A stretch of DNA of 64,000 bases from Stenotrophomonas maltophilia (lineage in GTDB: Bacteria > Pseudomonadota > Gammaproteobacteria > Xanthomonadales > Xanthomonadaceae), in NCBI RefSeq assembly GCF_002799155.1, contig NZ_NERD01000002.1, forward strand, positions 1,860,001-1,924,000, given 5' to 3'. Below are positions 1 through 8,704 of the stretch, piece after piece; the first letter of the stretch is position 1, and every line of letters begins with the position of its first letter. The translations under genes were made by a program, and so were the position numbers. A model generated the notes under the pieces. The model did not search any database. It was not told the DNA's origin and saw only the letters and a program-made list of their open reading frames with translations.

Positions 1-530
1 TTGGTGCCGAACTCGCGCACGAAGATCGAGTACAGGAACGCGGCTTCGTTGGGCGTGCGACCGGAGGTGTAGAACTCTGCCTGGTGTGGGCTGTCCAGCG
101 CCTGCAGGTGGCGGCCGATCAGCGCGAAGGCATCGTCCCAGCTGCACGGCACGTAATGGTCGGTCGCCGCGTCGTAGCGCATCGGCTCGGTCAGCCGGCC
201 CTGCATCTCCAGCCAGTAGTCGGTCTGCGCCATCAGTTCGGTGACCGTGTGCCGGGCAAACAGCTCGCGGCCGGCACGGAACTGGGTGGCTTCCCAGGCC
301 AGTGCCTTTGCGCCGTTCTCGCAGAACTCCAGCTTCCTTCGTTCGTCAGCATCGGGGAACGCGCAGCTGGGGCACTTGAAGCCGCCGGGCTGGTTCATTG
401 CCAGCAACGCCTTCGACCCCTTGCCGATCACGCTCTGCTGCAGCAGCACCTTGGCGGTGGCGCCGGCGGCACCCCAGCCACCGGCCGGCTGGTTGTAGGG
501 CTTGTAACGCGGCGGTTTCTGCTCGGGCAT
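1..530 (-). CDS. FdhF/YdeP family molybdopterin oxidoreductase, N-terminal part
   Basis: The ATG is at 530 and the frame stays open to the left edge, so only about 176 N-terminal residues are seen. The start of the protein (MPEQKPPRYKPYNQPAGGW) and the segment KCPSCAFPDADERRKLEFC fit the YdeP/FdhF-like branch of molybdopterin-dependent oxidoreductases. These are cytoplasmic proteins related to formate dehydrogenase alpha subunits, whose substrate is mostly unknown. The gene is divergent from fdhD, whose product activates formate dehydrogenase-type enzymes, and this supports the assignment. The C-terminal cofactor-binding domains lie outside the window, so completeness cannot be judged. Confidence 0.8.
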   Translation of the reverse strand, partial: MPEQKPPRYKPYNQPAGGWGAAGATAKVLLQQSVIGKGSKALLAMNQPGGFKCPSCAFPDADERRKLEFCENGAKALAWEATQFRAGRELFARHTVTELMAQTDYWLEMQGRLTEPMRYDAATDHYVPCSWDDAFALIGRHLQALDSPHQAEFYTSGRTPNEAAFLYSIFVREFGT

Positions 531-773
531 GTTCGGGAACCTGGCGGGAGGAACGCAGCAACGATCGCAACAACGCAGTCCGGCGGCGCTTTCGATCGCG
601 CGGCCAGCCCCACAGTCAAGCACGGCCTATGCGGCTTCGCCAGTGCGTCAACGCCTTTTCAACGCAGCCTGCCATGACAACGGTTACACCTGCGTCAGCG
701 CGTGGCCACTGCGCTATTCTCGAGGCCGTGGGTGGTCCACCACCTGCGTATTTCCCTTGCCCGGACGCGCTGC

Positions 774-1622
774 ATGCCTGATTCGACCCCACCGCACACC
801 CCGCCTGCCGGCACGGCCCAGCGCCCGTTGCTGCGCTGGCGCAGCGAGGGGCACCAGCCGCAGGTCGACGTGGTGGCCGAAGAAGTACCGGTGGCGCTGC
901 GTTACAACGGCGCTGCCTTCGCGGTGATGATGGCCACCCCGTGTGACCTGGAAGATTTCGCACTCGGTTTTTCACTCAGCGAAGGGCTGATCGACACTCC
1001 CTCGCAGCTGCTGTCGATCGACATCCGTCCGCAGCTGGAAGGCATCGAACTACAGATGACCGTGGCCGACGAGGCGCCCGGCGCCGACCTGGACCCGGCC
1101 AATGGGCGCCTGCTGCCCGGTCGTGGTGGCTGTGGCCTGTGTGGCACGCGCCAGCTGGAAGAAGTACTGCGCCCATTGCCGCAGATCCGCGAGCGACGCA
1201 GTTACCCGCCCGCCGCCCTGCAACGGGCGTTGGCCACCTTGGCGCAGCACCAGCCGATGAATGCGGTGAGCGGCTCCACCCACGCCGCGGCCTGGGCCGA
1301 TGCCAGCGGGCGGATCGGCTGGGTGCGCGAGGACGTCGGTCGCCACAATGCGCTGGACAAGCTGATCGGCGCCCTGCACCACAACGAACATGCCATTGAA
1401 GGCGGCCTGCTGGTGATTTCCAGCCGCGCCAGCTATGAAATGGTCAGCAAGGCGGTGCGCGCCGGCGCCAGCGTGCTGGCTGCTGTCTCGGCACCGACTG
1501 CGCTGGCGATCGACCTGGCCCGCAGTGCAGGCCTGTGCCTGGTCGGGTTCGCGCGCGAAAGCGGGTTCAATGTGTATACCCATCCCGAACGGCTTCGGCC
1601 GGACGACAGCCACGACAGCTGA
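774..1622 (+). CDS. fdhD: FdhD, sulfurtransferase for formate dehydrogenase maturation
   Basis: This 282-residue protein matches FdhD, which moves sulfur from a cysteine desulfurase to the molybdenum cofactor of formate dehydrogenase-type enzymes. The conserved CGLCG motif places the two functional cysteines at residues 120 and 123. Other FdhD landmarks are DVGRHNALDK and SSRASYEM in the middle and a family-typical C-terminus. I chose the ATG at 774; the frame is open further upstream, but that stretch does not look like coding sequence. The divergent FdhF/YdeP-type gene is the likely client enzyme. No strong ribosome binding site is visible. Confidence 0.93.
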   Translation: MPDSTPPHTPPAGTAQRPLLRWRSEGHQPQVDVVAEEVPVALRYNGAAFAVMMATPCDLEDFALGFSLSEGLIDTPSQLLSIDIRPQLEGIELQMTVADEAPGADLDPANGRLLPGRGGCGLCGTRQLEEVLRPLPQIRERRSYPPAALQRALATLAQHQPMNAVSGSTHAAAWADASGRIGWVREDVGRHNALDKLIGALHHNEHAIEGGLLVISSRASYEMVSKAVRAGASVLAAVSAPTALAIDLARSAGLCLVGFARESGFNVYTHPERLRPDDSHDS

Positions 1623-1626
1623 GAAC

Positions 1627-1651
1627 GGCCGGGAGCAACGCGCCCCCGGCC
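1627..1651. terminator. Convergent hairpin between fdhD and the decarboxylase-family gene
   Basis: A perfect 7-bp stem (GGCCGGG and CCCGGCC) encloses an 11-nt loop. It lies between two converging genes, 4 bp after the fdhD stop. No T-run follows on either strand, so it may be a bidirectional 3' end stabiliser rather than a classical terminator. Confidence 0.4.
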
Positions 1652-1660
1652 TGATGCACC

Positions 1661-2197
1661 TCAGCGCAGCGCCACCTTCGGGAAATCCACCGGCACGTCG
1701 AACGCGACGTTGACGTAGTTGGTGAACAGGTTGAGCGCCACATGGGCGAGGATCTCCACGATCTGCTCATCGTCGAAGCCGGCTGCACGCAGCGCCTGCA
1801 CATCGCCGTCGGTGATCTGTGCACGCTGCTCGACCACCTTCAGCGCAAAGTCCAGGGCAGCCGAGGTGGCCGGATCACTGGACTGGCCGATCTGCGCGGC
1901 GGCCATCTGCTCGTCGCTGGCACCGGCCTTGCGGCCCAGAGCAGTGTGCGCGGCCAGGCAATACTCGCAGGCATTGCGGTTGGCGATGGCGACGGCGATC
2001 TGCTCGCCCAGCAGCGGCGACAGGCGACCGCCGCCCAGCGCGCCGAACGAACCCCACATGCTCTGCAGCGCGGCCGGCGAGTTGGCCACGGCGCGGAACA
2101 TGGCCGGGGTGGCGCCGAACGCGGCGTGGACCTGGCCCAGCAAGGCCTGGCGGTCGGCGGTGGTGGTGGCGGCATCGATCAGGGGGACACGGGACAT
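1661..2197 (-). CDS. Carboxymuconolactone decarboxylase / AhpD-like peroxidase family protein
   Basis: The 178-residue protein carries the CMD/AhpD signature NACEYCLAAHTALG, with cysteines 77 and 80 and His84. In AhpD this CxxCxxxH group does thiol-based peroxide reduction. It is probably a cytoplasmic all-helical oligomer. An AAGGAGA ribosome binding site precedes the ATG at 2197. The gene is divergent from an AraC regulator across a 106-bp gap, a common arrangement for a peroxidase-like gene under a dedicated activator. The substrate is unknown and a true decarboxylase role is not supported by context. Confidence 0.85.
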   Translation of the reverse strand: MSRVPLIDAATTTADRQALLGQVHAAFGATPAMFRAVANSPAALQSMWGSFGALGGGRLSPLLGEQIAVAIANRNACEYCLAAHTALGRKAGASDEQMAAAQIGQSSDPATSAALDFALKVVEQRAQITDGDVQALRAAGFDDEQIVEILAHVALNLFTNYVNVAFDVPVDFPKVALR

Positions 2198-2303
2198 GGT
2201 TGATCTCCTTGGGAAAGCGCCCGGGATTGGACGACCCGCTCATCCTAGGTAGACTTTCTGGACGCATCAGGAACAATCAACCGCACCTATTGTCCATTCG
2301 TCC

Positions 2304-3185
2304 ATGAGCATTCCCCTCGACGCTCCCGCGCCCGATCGTCTCTCCGCCCTGCTGGAACGCTTCCGGGTGCAGGCCGCGCTGTTCCACAGCGGTCCGCTGT
2401 GCGGGCGCCATGTCTTCGAGCCGCAGCCCGGTCGTGCGTTCCTGCACATCCTGCGCCAGGGTGAAATGGAAGTCCGCCATCCCGACGGCGATATCGCGCT
2501 GCCCCGGTTGAAGATCGACACACCCAGCCTGCTGCTGTATCCGCAACCGTTGCACCATGTGTTCTTCAATGCACCACTGGATGGCCCGGATTTCACCTGC
2601 GCCACCCTGGACTTCGATGGTGGCGCGCGCAACCCGATCGTGCAGTCGCTGCCGCCGGTGATGGTGGTGCCGCTGGCCGCGATCAGCGAGCTGGATGACA
2701 CCCTGCATCTGCTGTTCACCGAGGCCGACCGCCAGCGCTGCGGTTCGCGGCTGCTGACCAACCGCCTGTTCGAGGTGGCGCTGATCCAGATCCTGCGCTG
2801 GGTGGTCGACCATCCGGATGCGGCGGGCGTCAGCCATGGGCTGATGCGTGGGCTGTCCGACGCGCGGCTGGCACGCACGCTGGTGGCAATCCACCACGCG
2901 CCGCAGGACGAATGGACGCTGCCACGCATGGCGTCGACTGCGGGCATGTCGCGCAGTGCCTTCGCGGCGGTGTTCAAGGAAGTGATGCAGGCCACGCCGG
3001 CCAGCTATCTGCTGGATTGGCGGTTGAGCCTGGCCTGCGCGCAGCTGCGTGCGGGCGTGGCGGTCAAGCAGGTAGCGATCGAGGTCGGGTTTGCCGATAC
3101 CGCATCGTTGTCGAAGGCGTTCCGCAAGCGGTTGGGTGCTTCGCCGCGAGCGTGGTTGGCAGCGACCGCAGCGCAGGCCGGGTAG
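2304..3185 (+). CDS. AraC family regulator with N-terminal cupin domain
   Basis: This 293-residue protein has an N-terminal cupin-type sensor region (about residues 20-180) and two C-terminal helix-turn-helix motifs in the AraC layout (about 195-290; segments MASTAGMSRSAFAAVFKEV and AIEVGFADTASLSKAFRKR). The length and N-terminal sequence resemble the AraC group found beside oxidoreductase or AhpD-like genes. It is divergent from such a gene and probably controls it; the inducer is unknown. The TAG stop at 3183-3185 belongs to the GGTAG head of a SMAG-type repeat. Confidence 0.88.
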   Translation: MSIPLDAPAPDRLSALLERFRVQAALFHSGPLCGRHVFEPQPGRAFLHILRQGEMEVRHPDGDIALPRLKIDTPSLLLYPQPLHHVFFNAPLDGPDFTCATLDFDGGARNPIVQSLPPVMVVPLAAISELDDTLHLLFTEADRQRCGSRLLTNRLFEVALIQILRWVVDHPDAAGVSHGLMRGLSDARLARTLVAIHHAPQDEWTLPRMASTAGMSRSAFAAVFKEVMQATPASYLLDWRLSLACAQLRAGVAVKQVAIEVGFADTASLSKAFRKRLGASPRAWLAATAAQAG

Positions 3186-3257
3186 ACCCGACCGCGGGTC
3201 GACTCTCGCGCGATGCGTGGGATTTTCGTTAGCAGCCGACCCGCGGTCAGCTCTACC
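3182..3257. repeat. SMAG-type inverted pair of GTAG palindromes
   Basis: Two GTAG-headed imperfect palindromes face each other. The left one runs GTAG-ACCCG-ACCG-CGGGTC (3183-3203). The right one, on the minus strand, starts with GGTAG at 3257 and pairs GACC with GGTC at 3238-3248. This head-to-head REP-like arrangement is typical of Stenotrophomonas SMAG dimers and fills the gap between the converging AraC and TetR genes. Confidence 0.75.
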
Positions 3258-3287
3258 AAGAGCGATATCCGTGCGTCGGTCGACGGC

Positions 3288-3845
3288 TCAGCTGGATGCC
3301 CCATCGGGCTTCGCCAGCAGCCCGGCGATCCGTTCGGCCACCTGGCCGCGCACGCTTTCATCCAGCTGCCCTTCGTACATCGCCTCGTAGATCCACAGGC
3401 CATCGGCGGCCAGCCGCGCCACGAAATTGTCGAGCGCGGCCGGGTCATCCTGCCCGGCCGACGGCGGCAAGGGTGCCCAGCGTCGCACTGCCGGACCCCA
3501 CGGGCGCTCGTCGGCATCCGGGTCGGCCGATTCCAGCATGAACATCAGTTCGGCGCGCGTGGCGCTCTGCGCGGATACGCGCACGAAGGTCTGGTAGCGC
3601 TCCAGTGCCGAGGCTTCCTCCGCCCGCTTGCCCAGCAGCGATTCCATCGACGCCTCCCAGGCCTGCACCAGGTGCTCGTCGATACCGCGCAGCAGTGCCT
3701 CGCGCGACGGGAAGTGGTACAGCAGGCCGCCGCGGGTCAGCTTGGCCTCGGCCGCCACCGACTCGAAGGTCACCGCGCGCACGCCGTCACGATTGATCAC
3801 GTTGACGGCGGCGTCGAGGATCCGGTCGCGCTTGCTGGTTCTCAT
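3288..3845 (-). CDS. TetR family transcriptional repressor
   Basis: The 185-residue protein begins with a TetR helix-turn-helix domain (residues 5-50, including RDILDAAVNVI-like and LTRGGLLYHFPSREALL segments) and continues with a divergent ligand-binding domain. It starts 4 nt after the stop of the drug exporter, so both genes are one transcript. TetR repressors often control the exporter next to them. The perfect inverted repeat at 5411-5444 upstream of the exporter is the likely operator, which would make the operon autoregulated. The ligand is unknown. Confidence 0.9.
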   Translation of the reverse strand: MRTSKRDRILDAAVNVINRDGVRAVTFESVAAEAKLTRGGLLYHFPSREALLRGIDEHLVQAWEASMESLLGKRAEEASALERYQTFVRVSAQSATRAELMFMLESADPDADERPWGPAVRRWAPLPPSAGQDDPAALDNFVARLAADGLWIYEAMYEGQLDESVRGQVAERIAGLLAKPDGASS

Positions 3846-3849
3846 GGCG

Positions 3850-5382
3850 TCATTTTACGCGATCGGCCGCGCCCTCGCGGCTGCCGACGCGACCACGCAG
3901 CAGGCGCGCGATGATCGTCGCGCCGACCACCAGCATCACCGTGATCACCAGCAGCACGATCTGGTAGCCGCGGTCATACGCGGCCGTGGCCAGGGCGAAC
4001 CACTCGCCCTGCCCGCTTTCGCGTGCCACGTGCAGCGCCTGGGTGAAGCCTTCGCGGGCACGCTCGGGCATTTCGGCCGAGACCGGCAGGAAGGCGCCAT
4101 ACATCGCCGCGCTCAAGCTGCCCAGCATCGCCACCGCCAGCAGGCCACCGAATTCGTACGACACTTCTTCCACCGACGAGGCCATGCCCGCACGGTGCGC
4201 CGGTACGTTGTTGAGGATGGCGGTGGACGCCACCGAGATGGCCGAGCCCATGCCGAACCCGGTGATGGCCATGCCGGCGACCACCCAACCCAGGCCGTGC
4301 GGGAAACCGAATGCCACCACGCCGACACCCAGCGCACCTGCGGCCAGGCCGCCGCAGATCAGCGGGCGCAGGCCGACCCGGTGCAGGATGCTGCCGCCCA
4401 GCAGCGCACTGGGCAGGCTGCCCAGCGCCGCCACCGACACCAGCAGGCCCGCCTGCAGCGGGGTAAAGCCCGCCACCAGCTGGAAGCGCTGGGTGGTGAC
4501 CAGCTGCAGGCCGGCCATGGCGAACAGGGTGAACACCGCCGACAGCGTGCCGGCCAGGAACGCCGGATTGCGGAAGATCGCAAAGTCCAGCAGCGGGTAC
4601 GGCAGCTGTTGCTGGCGGCGTGCGAACGCCACTCCCGCAATGATGGCCAACAGCAGCGCGCCCGCACCCAGTGCATACGACGGCGGCGTGGCGATCAGCG
4701 ACTTGATTGCCAGCACCAGGCCGGACAGTGCGGCCAGTGCCAGCAGCGAGGACACCATGTCCCAGGGGCGCGAGGTGTCGCGCTGGCCCTCCGGGGCCAG
4801 CAGCAGCGTGGCGACGAAGGCCACCACCACCACCGGCACGTTGACCAGGAACACCGAGCCCCACCAGAAGTGCTGCAGCAGCCAGCCGCCGATGATCGGG
4901 CCCAGTGCCGCACCGACGATGGCCACCGAACCCCAGATCGCAATGGCGATGTTGCGCTCGCGCTCTTCGTGGAAGCTCAGGCCGATCAACGCCAGCGTCG
5001 CCGGCATCATCGCCGCCGCACCGACTGCCAGGAACGCACGTGCGGCGATCAGCTGCGCCGCTGTACCGGCGAACGCCGCTGCCAGCGAGGCGATACCGAA
5101 CACCACCAGTCCGATCAGGAACATGCGGCGGTGGCCGATGCGGTCGCCGAGCGTGCCGGCACCGAGCAGCAGGCCGGCCATCACCAGCGGATAGGCGTTG
5201 ATGATCCACAGCGCCTGCCCGGCACTGGCCGAGAGTTCCTCGGTCAGGGTGGGCAGTGCGGTGTAGAGCACGGAGTTGTCGAGCGTGACCAGCAGCAGGC
5301 CGGCGGCGACGGTGAACAACAGCGCCCAGCGACGGGCACGCGACAGGGCCGGAGCACCGGCCAAAGGCTGGGACAAAGCCAT
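3850..5382 (-). CDS. DHA2 family MFS multidrug exporter, SmvA/QacA-like
   Basis: The 510-residue protein has about 14 predicted membrane spans, as in the DHA2 drug:H+ antiporters SmvA and QacA. Motif-like segments include LLLVTLDNSVLYTALP in the first helix, GTLGDRIGHRRMFLIG (motif A) and GAALGPIIGGWLL (motif C). These inner-membrane exporters remove cationic biocides and dyes. It is the first gene of a two-gene operon with a TetR repressor, behind a perfect palindromic operator. Similarity to SmvA is judged by eye; substrates are inferred from the family. Confidence 0.88.
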   Translation of the reverse strand: MALSQPLAGAPALSRARRWALLFTVAAGLLLVTLDNSVLYTALPTLTEELSASAGQALWIINAYPLVMAGLLLGAGTLGDRIGHRRMFLIGLVVFGIASLAAAFAGTAAQLIAARAFLAVGAAAMMPATLALIGLSFHEERERNIAIAIWGSVAIVGAALGPIIGGWLLQHFWWGSVFLVNVPVVVVAFVATLLLAPEGQRDTSRPWDMVSSLLALAALSGLVLAIKSLIATPPSYALGAGALLLAIIAGVAFARRQQQLPYPLLDFAIFRNPAFLAGTLSAVFTLFAMAGLQLVTTQRFQLVAGFTPLQAGLLVSVAALGSLPSALLGGSILHRVGLRPLICGGLAAGALGVGVVAFGFPHGLGWVVAGMAITGFGMGSAISVASTAILNNVPAHRAGMASSVEEVSYEFGGLLAVAMLGSLSAAMYGAFLPVSAEMPERAREGFTQALHVARESGQGEWFALATAAYDRGYQIVLLVITVMLVVGATIIARLLRGRVGSREGAADRVK

Positions 5383-5410
5383 GGGGGAACCTGGTGGGGA
5401 TGAAGTACGG

Positions 5411-5444
5411 CCATAACTATACCGGATGTCCTGTATAGTTATGG
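5411..5444. promoter_or_regulatory. Perfect inverted-repeat operator upstream of the MFS exporter
   Basis: The arms CCATAACTATAC (5411-5422) and GTATAGTTATGG (5433-5444) are exact reverse complements separated by 10 bp. The site is AT-rich in a GC-rich genome and lies 28 bp upstream of the exporter start codon. Its size and position fit a TetR-family dimer site, most simply for the repressor encoded by the same operon. Confidence 0.8.
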
Positions 5445-5534
5445 GGACAGCACCACCCGTTCAGATTGGGGCCCGGGCAATGTTCATGTTGCCGTGCCCC
5501 CCCTCAGCCGGTCGTGGCCGGCATCAGGGGATCA

Positions 5535-6281
5535 TCACCGGCAGTCTTCCGGCAGCGCGGCAATCGCCGACACCACCGCACTCTGCATGCCATGCCCCAC
5601 GGCCATGTCCAGTTCCCCGCCCGTTCCCCCATGCTGGCGCCGCAGTTCGTCCTCGCACAATCTGCGCACCCGCGAGCGCGCGTTCGCGCGCAGGCTGCTG
5701 CAACGCCAATCGGTGCCGCCCAACGGCAGCACCGAATACACCACGCTGTTGCAGGCGTTGCTGGCACGCTGCTGCAGCGACAGGCCGCCGAAGTCCTGCG
5801 GCTCGCTGCTGCGCTGCGGGTCGAAGTAACTGTCCGGGAAGGTGCGCGCGTACTGCTCGATGTCCACCTGCATGCTGCGCCCACCGGCCAACGGCATCTG
5901 CAGCGGCTGGCCGCAGCGCGTGGCATCGGCGCGATGCTGGATGTACTGGTAGATCGGCCGGTCCAGTGATGGATCCTGCTGGGTCACCGCGCTGACCGCC
6001 GCCAGCACCGGCAGCGATGCACGATTGGCCATGCGCGCCAGCAGCCCTGCCTGCGCCGGCTGGCAGCGGTCGCGCAGGGTCGCCGCCAGCAGGAACAGCA
6101 CGTCGTTGCGAAAGGGATGGTCATCGGCCAGGCGCTGTTCGATGCGCTGGCGGGCATCGGCCGCAGGTGCCGGAAATGCGATGGCGGGTGGCGCGATGGG
6201 TGCAGCTTGCCGCTGCCACCACACCAGCAGCGTCACAGCCAACAGCAAGGCTGCTGCAACGATGATCCAGCGCGCACGCAT
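5535..6281 (-). CDS. Unknown membrane-anchored protein, last gene of the ZrgA operon
   Basis: I do not recognise a family for this 248-residue protein. It has one N-terminal hydrophobic segment (residues 7-24, VAAALLLAVTLLVWW) that should anchor it in the inner membrane, then a mostly periplasmic domain with six cysteines that could form disulfides. The start codon overlaps the stop of the DUF3299 gene upstream (TGATG at 6281-6279 on the minus strand), so the two are translationally coupled. Its place in a zinc-starvation-type operon suggests a link to metal uptake, but no metal-binding motif is visible. Confidence 0.75.
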   Translation of the reverse strand: MRARWIIVAAALLLAVTLLVWWQRQAAPIAPPAIAFPAPAADARQRIEQRLADDHPFRNDVLFLLAATLRDRCQPAQAGLLARMANRASLPVLAAVSAVTQQDPSLDRPIYQYIQHRADATRCGQPLQMPLAGGRSMQVDIEQYARTFPDSYFDPQRSSEPQDFGGLSLQQRASNACNSVVYSVLPLGGTDWRCSSLRANARSRVRRLCEDELRRQHGGTGGELDMAVGHGMQSAVVSAIAALPEDCR

Positions 6282-6907
6282 CAGTTGTGGAGCGCCGTCA
6301 GTGTCGCCGCTGCGGCATCGTAGGATGCGCTGGCGATATCCGCATCGAAGCGCTTCACCTGCAGGCGGCCGGCAAGGCGGTACGGATCCCACAGGTCGCC
6401 CAGTGCGATCGGCGTGGCCAGGGTCACATGGATGATCTGGTTCGGTGGTGGCGGCGGCACATGGATGCACGCGCCGTAGAACGGCACGAACAGCAGCTCA
6501 TCGACCAGGCCGGCATCGTTGGTGCCCAGCGGCACCACGTAACCATCCAGATCCACTGCGCGACCGTCGACAGCGTCGACCACGCGCGAAGAGCCGAACT
6601 GCTTGGCGCGGTCCGGGCTGGAGTGGTCGATCTCCTGCCCCGGTGGCGTGCCCGAGCCGGTGTCGTCGATCAGCCCGCCCACCCCGTCCATGCCGTTGCG
6701 TAAGAGGCCGATCTGCGGTGGCGGGCGCTGATGGGTCACTTCATCGGGCCGCAGCGCATCCCAACGGTCGATGGGTGCTTCAGCCGTGACGGGTTGTGCC
6801 GGCGCGGGGGCCGGTGCAGCGGCGACGGTCGTGGCGTCCCCGCCTGCCTGCGTGCACCCCAGCAAGCCCAGGCAGCACGCCACTCCCATCAGGACATTAC
6901 GGTTCAT
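6281..6907 (-). CDS. DUF3299 lipoprotein, second copy
   Basis: The 208-residue protein starts with a lipoprotein signal (lipobox LLGC, Cys18) followed by a low-complexity Ala/Pro linker to about residue 45. The rest is a DUF3299 domain with the diagnostic segments GYVVPL and FVPFYGACIHVPPPPPNQ. DUF3299 proteins occur with ZrgA-type ABC systems in zinc-responsive operons of gammaproteobacteria (for example PA4066 of P. aeruginosa); their biochemical role is unknown. It overlaps the preceding DUF3299 gene by 11 bp and the next gene by 1 bp. It is a paralogue of its neighbour with a longer linker. Confidence 0.88.
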   Translation of the reverse strand: MNRNVLMGVACCLGLLGCTQAGGDATTVAAAPAPAPAQPVTAEAPIDRWDALRPDEVTHQRPPPQIGLLRNGMDGVGGLIDDTGSGTPPGQEIDHSSPDRAKQFGSSRVVDAVDGRAVDLDGYVVPLGTNDAGLVDELLFVPFYGACIHVPPPPPNQIIHVTLATPIALGDLWDPYRLAGRLQVKRFDADIASASYDAAAATLTALHN

Positions 6908-7448
6908 ACGGCCTCAGCTGAGCATCGCGCATGGTGTAGGCCGAACCGGCCAGGTCGTCATCCAACCGTTCGGCGCGCAGGGTGCCGGCCAGGAAGAACG
7001 GCGAATACATGTCCGGCATCGCGATCGGGCGCGGCAGCACCACGTGCACGATCTGGTTCGGCGGCGGTGGTGGCACGTGGATGCAGGCGCCGTAGTACGG
7101 CACGAACAGGAATTCGGTCAGGCGCCCGTCCTGCGCGTTGGCCAGTGGTACCACGTAGCCCGGCAGGCGCACCGGCCGCTGCAGTACCGTGTCCACCGTG
7201 CGGAAGGTGCCGAACTGCGGCATGCGCCGGTTGCCGTTGTGTTCTACCTCCGGGCCCTCGCCCCGCTCCAGCGCGACCAGCTCGTCCTTCGGCATCATCT
7301 GCAGCCAATCCAGCTCCTGCTCTGTGGCGCCTGCATGGCTATCGGGTTCAACCACCGGCGATGGCGGCAGGGCCTGCACGCCGGTATCCACCGGCCGCTC
7401 GCAGGCGGCCAGGACCATAAGCATCGGCAACATCGGCAGCCAGCGCAT
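6897..7448 (-). CDS. DUF3299 lipoprotein, first copy
   Basis: This 183-residue protein has a lipoprotein signal (MVLAAC, Cys16) and a DUF3299 domain with GYVVPLANAQDG and FVPYYGACIHVPPPPPNQIV. I chose the ATG at 7448, two bases after the permease stop; a longer frame upstream only shadows the permease gene. The Cys-Ile-His and polyproline block is nearly identical in both DUF3299 copies and could be a metal or partner site. As part of the ZrgA-ABC operon it likely acts in the periplasm, perhaps at the outer face of the inner membrane. Confidence 0.88.
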   Translation of the reverse strand: MRWLPMLPMLMVLAACERPVDTGVQALPPSPVVEPDSHAGATEQELDWLQMMPKDELVALERGEGPEVEHNGNRRMPQFGTFRTVDTVLQRPVRLPGYVVPLANAQDGRLTEFLFVPYYGACIHVPPPPPNQIVHVVLPRPIAMPDMYSPFFLAGTLRAERLDDDLAGSAYTMRDAQLRPYEP

Positions 7449-7450
7449 GC

Positions 7451-8704
7451 TCAGCCTCCCGGTGAAAGGCCATCGGCCAAGGTGCGCCGGTAAGCAAGCA
7501 ACGCCGGCACCAGCCCGGCCGCCGCGCTGATCGCCAGCACGCCCGCCACCCACGCCAGTTCGCGGCCATCCGGCCACACATGGGTGATCGACAGACCGAA
7601 GGTCGCCAGCACCCATCCACGCCCGGCCACGCTGGCGGCCACCAGCAGCGCCAGTGCCAGCAGGCAGGCCACGGCACTGGTCGCCACCGCTTCCACCACC
7701 AGCAGGCCGGCGATGTAACCCGGCCGCGCGCCGGTCGCACGCAGGATAGCCATCTCGCGCCGCCGCTCCTGCAACGTCGAGACCAGCAGCGCCACCAGCG
7801 AAACCATGCCCAGCAGCACCACCATCGCGCTGATCAGCTGCAGTGCCCGCTCGGCCGTGCCCAGTGACTGCCACAGCTGCTGCAGGGTCACGCCGGGCAG
7901 GATCGCCAGCATCGCCTCCTCGGGATACTCGTTGATCCTGCGTTGCACCGAGAAGGTGGCGATGCGCGAGTTCAGGCCGAGCATGAACGCGGTGATGCTG
8001 GTCGGGGTCAGATCGAGGTGGCGCGCCTGCTCGGCACTGACGCTCTGGCTGCGCAGCTGCACGCCCGATCGCCAGTCGACATGGATCGCCTCGATGGCCG
8101 GCAGCGAGACCAGCAGCGACGAATCCACCGGCGTGCCGCTGCGCTGCAGGATGCCCGCAACGCGGAACGGCTTGTCGGCATGCGTGGCGAGCGTGACCGC
8201 GCCGGTGCCGTGCGCCAGCACGATCTCGTCACCGAGGGCGACCTTCTGCGCACGTGCCACCTCTGCGCCGATCACCACGTCGTACAGATCGTCGAACGGC
8301 CGCCCCTGTGCAAAGGCCAGCTCGTGGCCGGAACCATAGCGATAGTGTTCGAAGTAGCCGCCAGTGGTACCCACTACCCGGTAGCCGCGCCAGGAATCGC
8401 CCAGCGACAGCGGCACCGCCCACTTCACCTGCGGCAAAGCGGACAGCGCCTGGTAGGACTGCCAGGACACGTTGTTGGTCGGGTCGCCGATATGGAACAC
8501 CGAGTACAGCAGCAGGTTTACCGGCCCCGAACGCGCACCGACGATCAGGTCGGTACCCGATACGGTGCTGGCGAATCCCTCGTGCGCCTGCGTGCGTACA
8601 CGCTCGACGCCCAGCAACAGGACCACGCTGAGGGTGATGACCAGCACGGTCAGGCCGACACTCAACGCGCGGCTGCGCAGGCTGGCCCAGGCAAGCTCAA
8701 GCAT
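7451..8704 (-). CDS. ABC transporter permease, FtsX/MacB type
   Basis: The 417-residue protein has the FtsX/MacB/LolC layout: one N-terminal helix (residues 14-33), a large periplasmic domain (about 35-285) and three C-terminal helices. The segment REMAILRATGARPGYIAGLLVVE is the cytoplasmic coupling helix typical of this family. The start at 8704 overlaps the ATPase gene by 8 bp, so the two form one transporter. Such transporters usually act on lipoproteins or as mechanotransmitters rather than importing ions. Homologues in zinc-responsive operons (PA4065 type) suggest a role in zinc starvation, but the mechanism is not established. Confidence 0.88.
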   Translation of the reverse strand: MLELAWASLRSRALSVGLTVLVITLSVVLLLGVERVRTQAHEGFASTVSGTDLIVGARSGPVNLLLYSVFHIGDPTNNVSWQSYQALSALPQVKWAVPLSLGDSWRGYRVVGTTGGYFEHYRYGSGHELAFAQGRPFDDLYDVVIGAEVARAQKVALGDEIVLAHGTGAVTLATHADKPFRVAGILQRSGTPVDSSLLVSLPAIEAIHVDWRSGVQLRSQSVSAEQARHLDLTPTSITAFMLGLNSRIATFSVQRRINEYPEEAMLAILPGVTLQQLWQSLGTAERALQLISAMVVLLGMVSLVALLVSTLQERRREMAILRATGARPGYIAGLLVVEAVATSAVACLLALALLVAASVAGRGWVLATFGLSITHVWPDGRELAWVAGVLAISAAAGLVPALLAYRRTLADGLSPGG

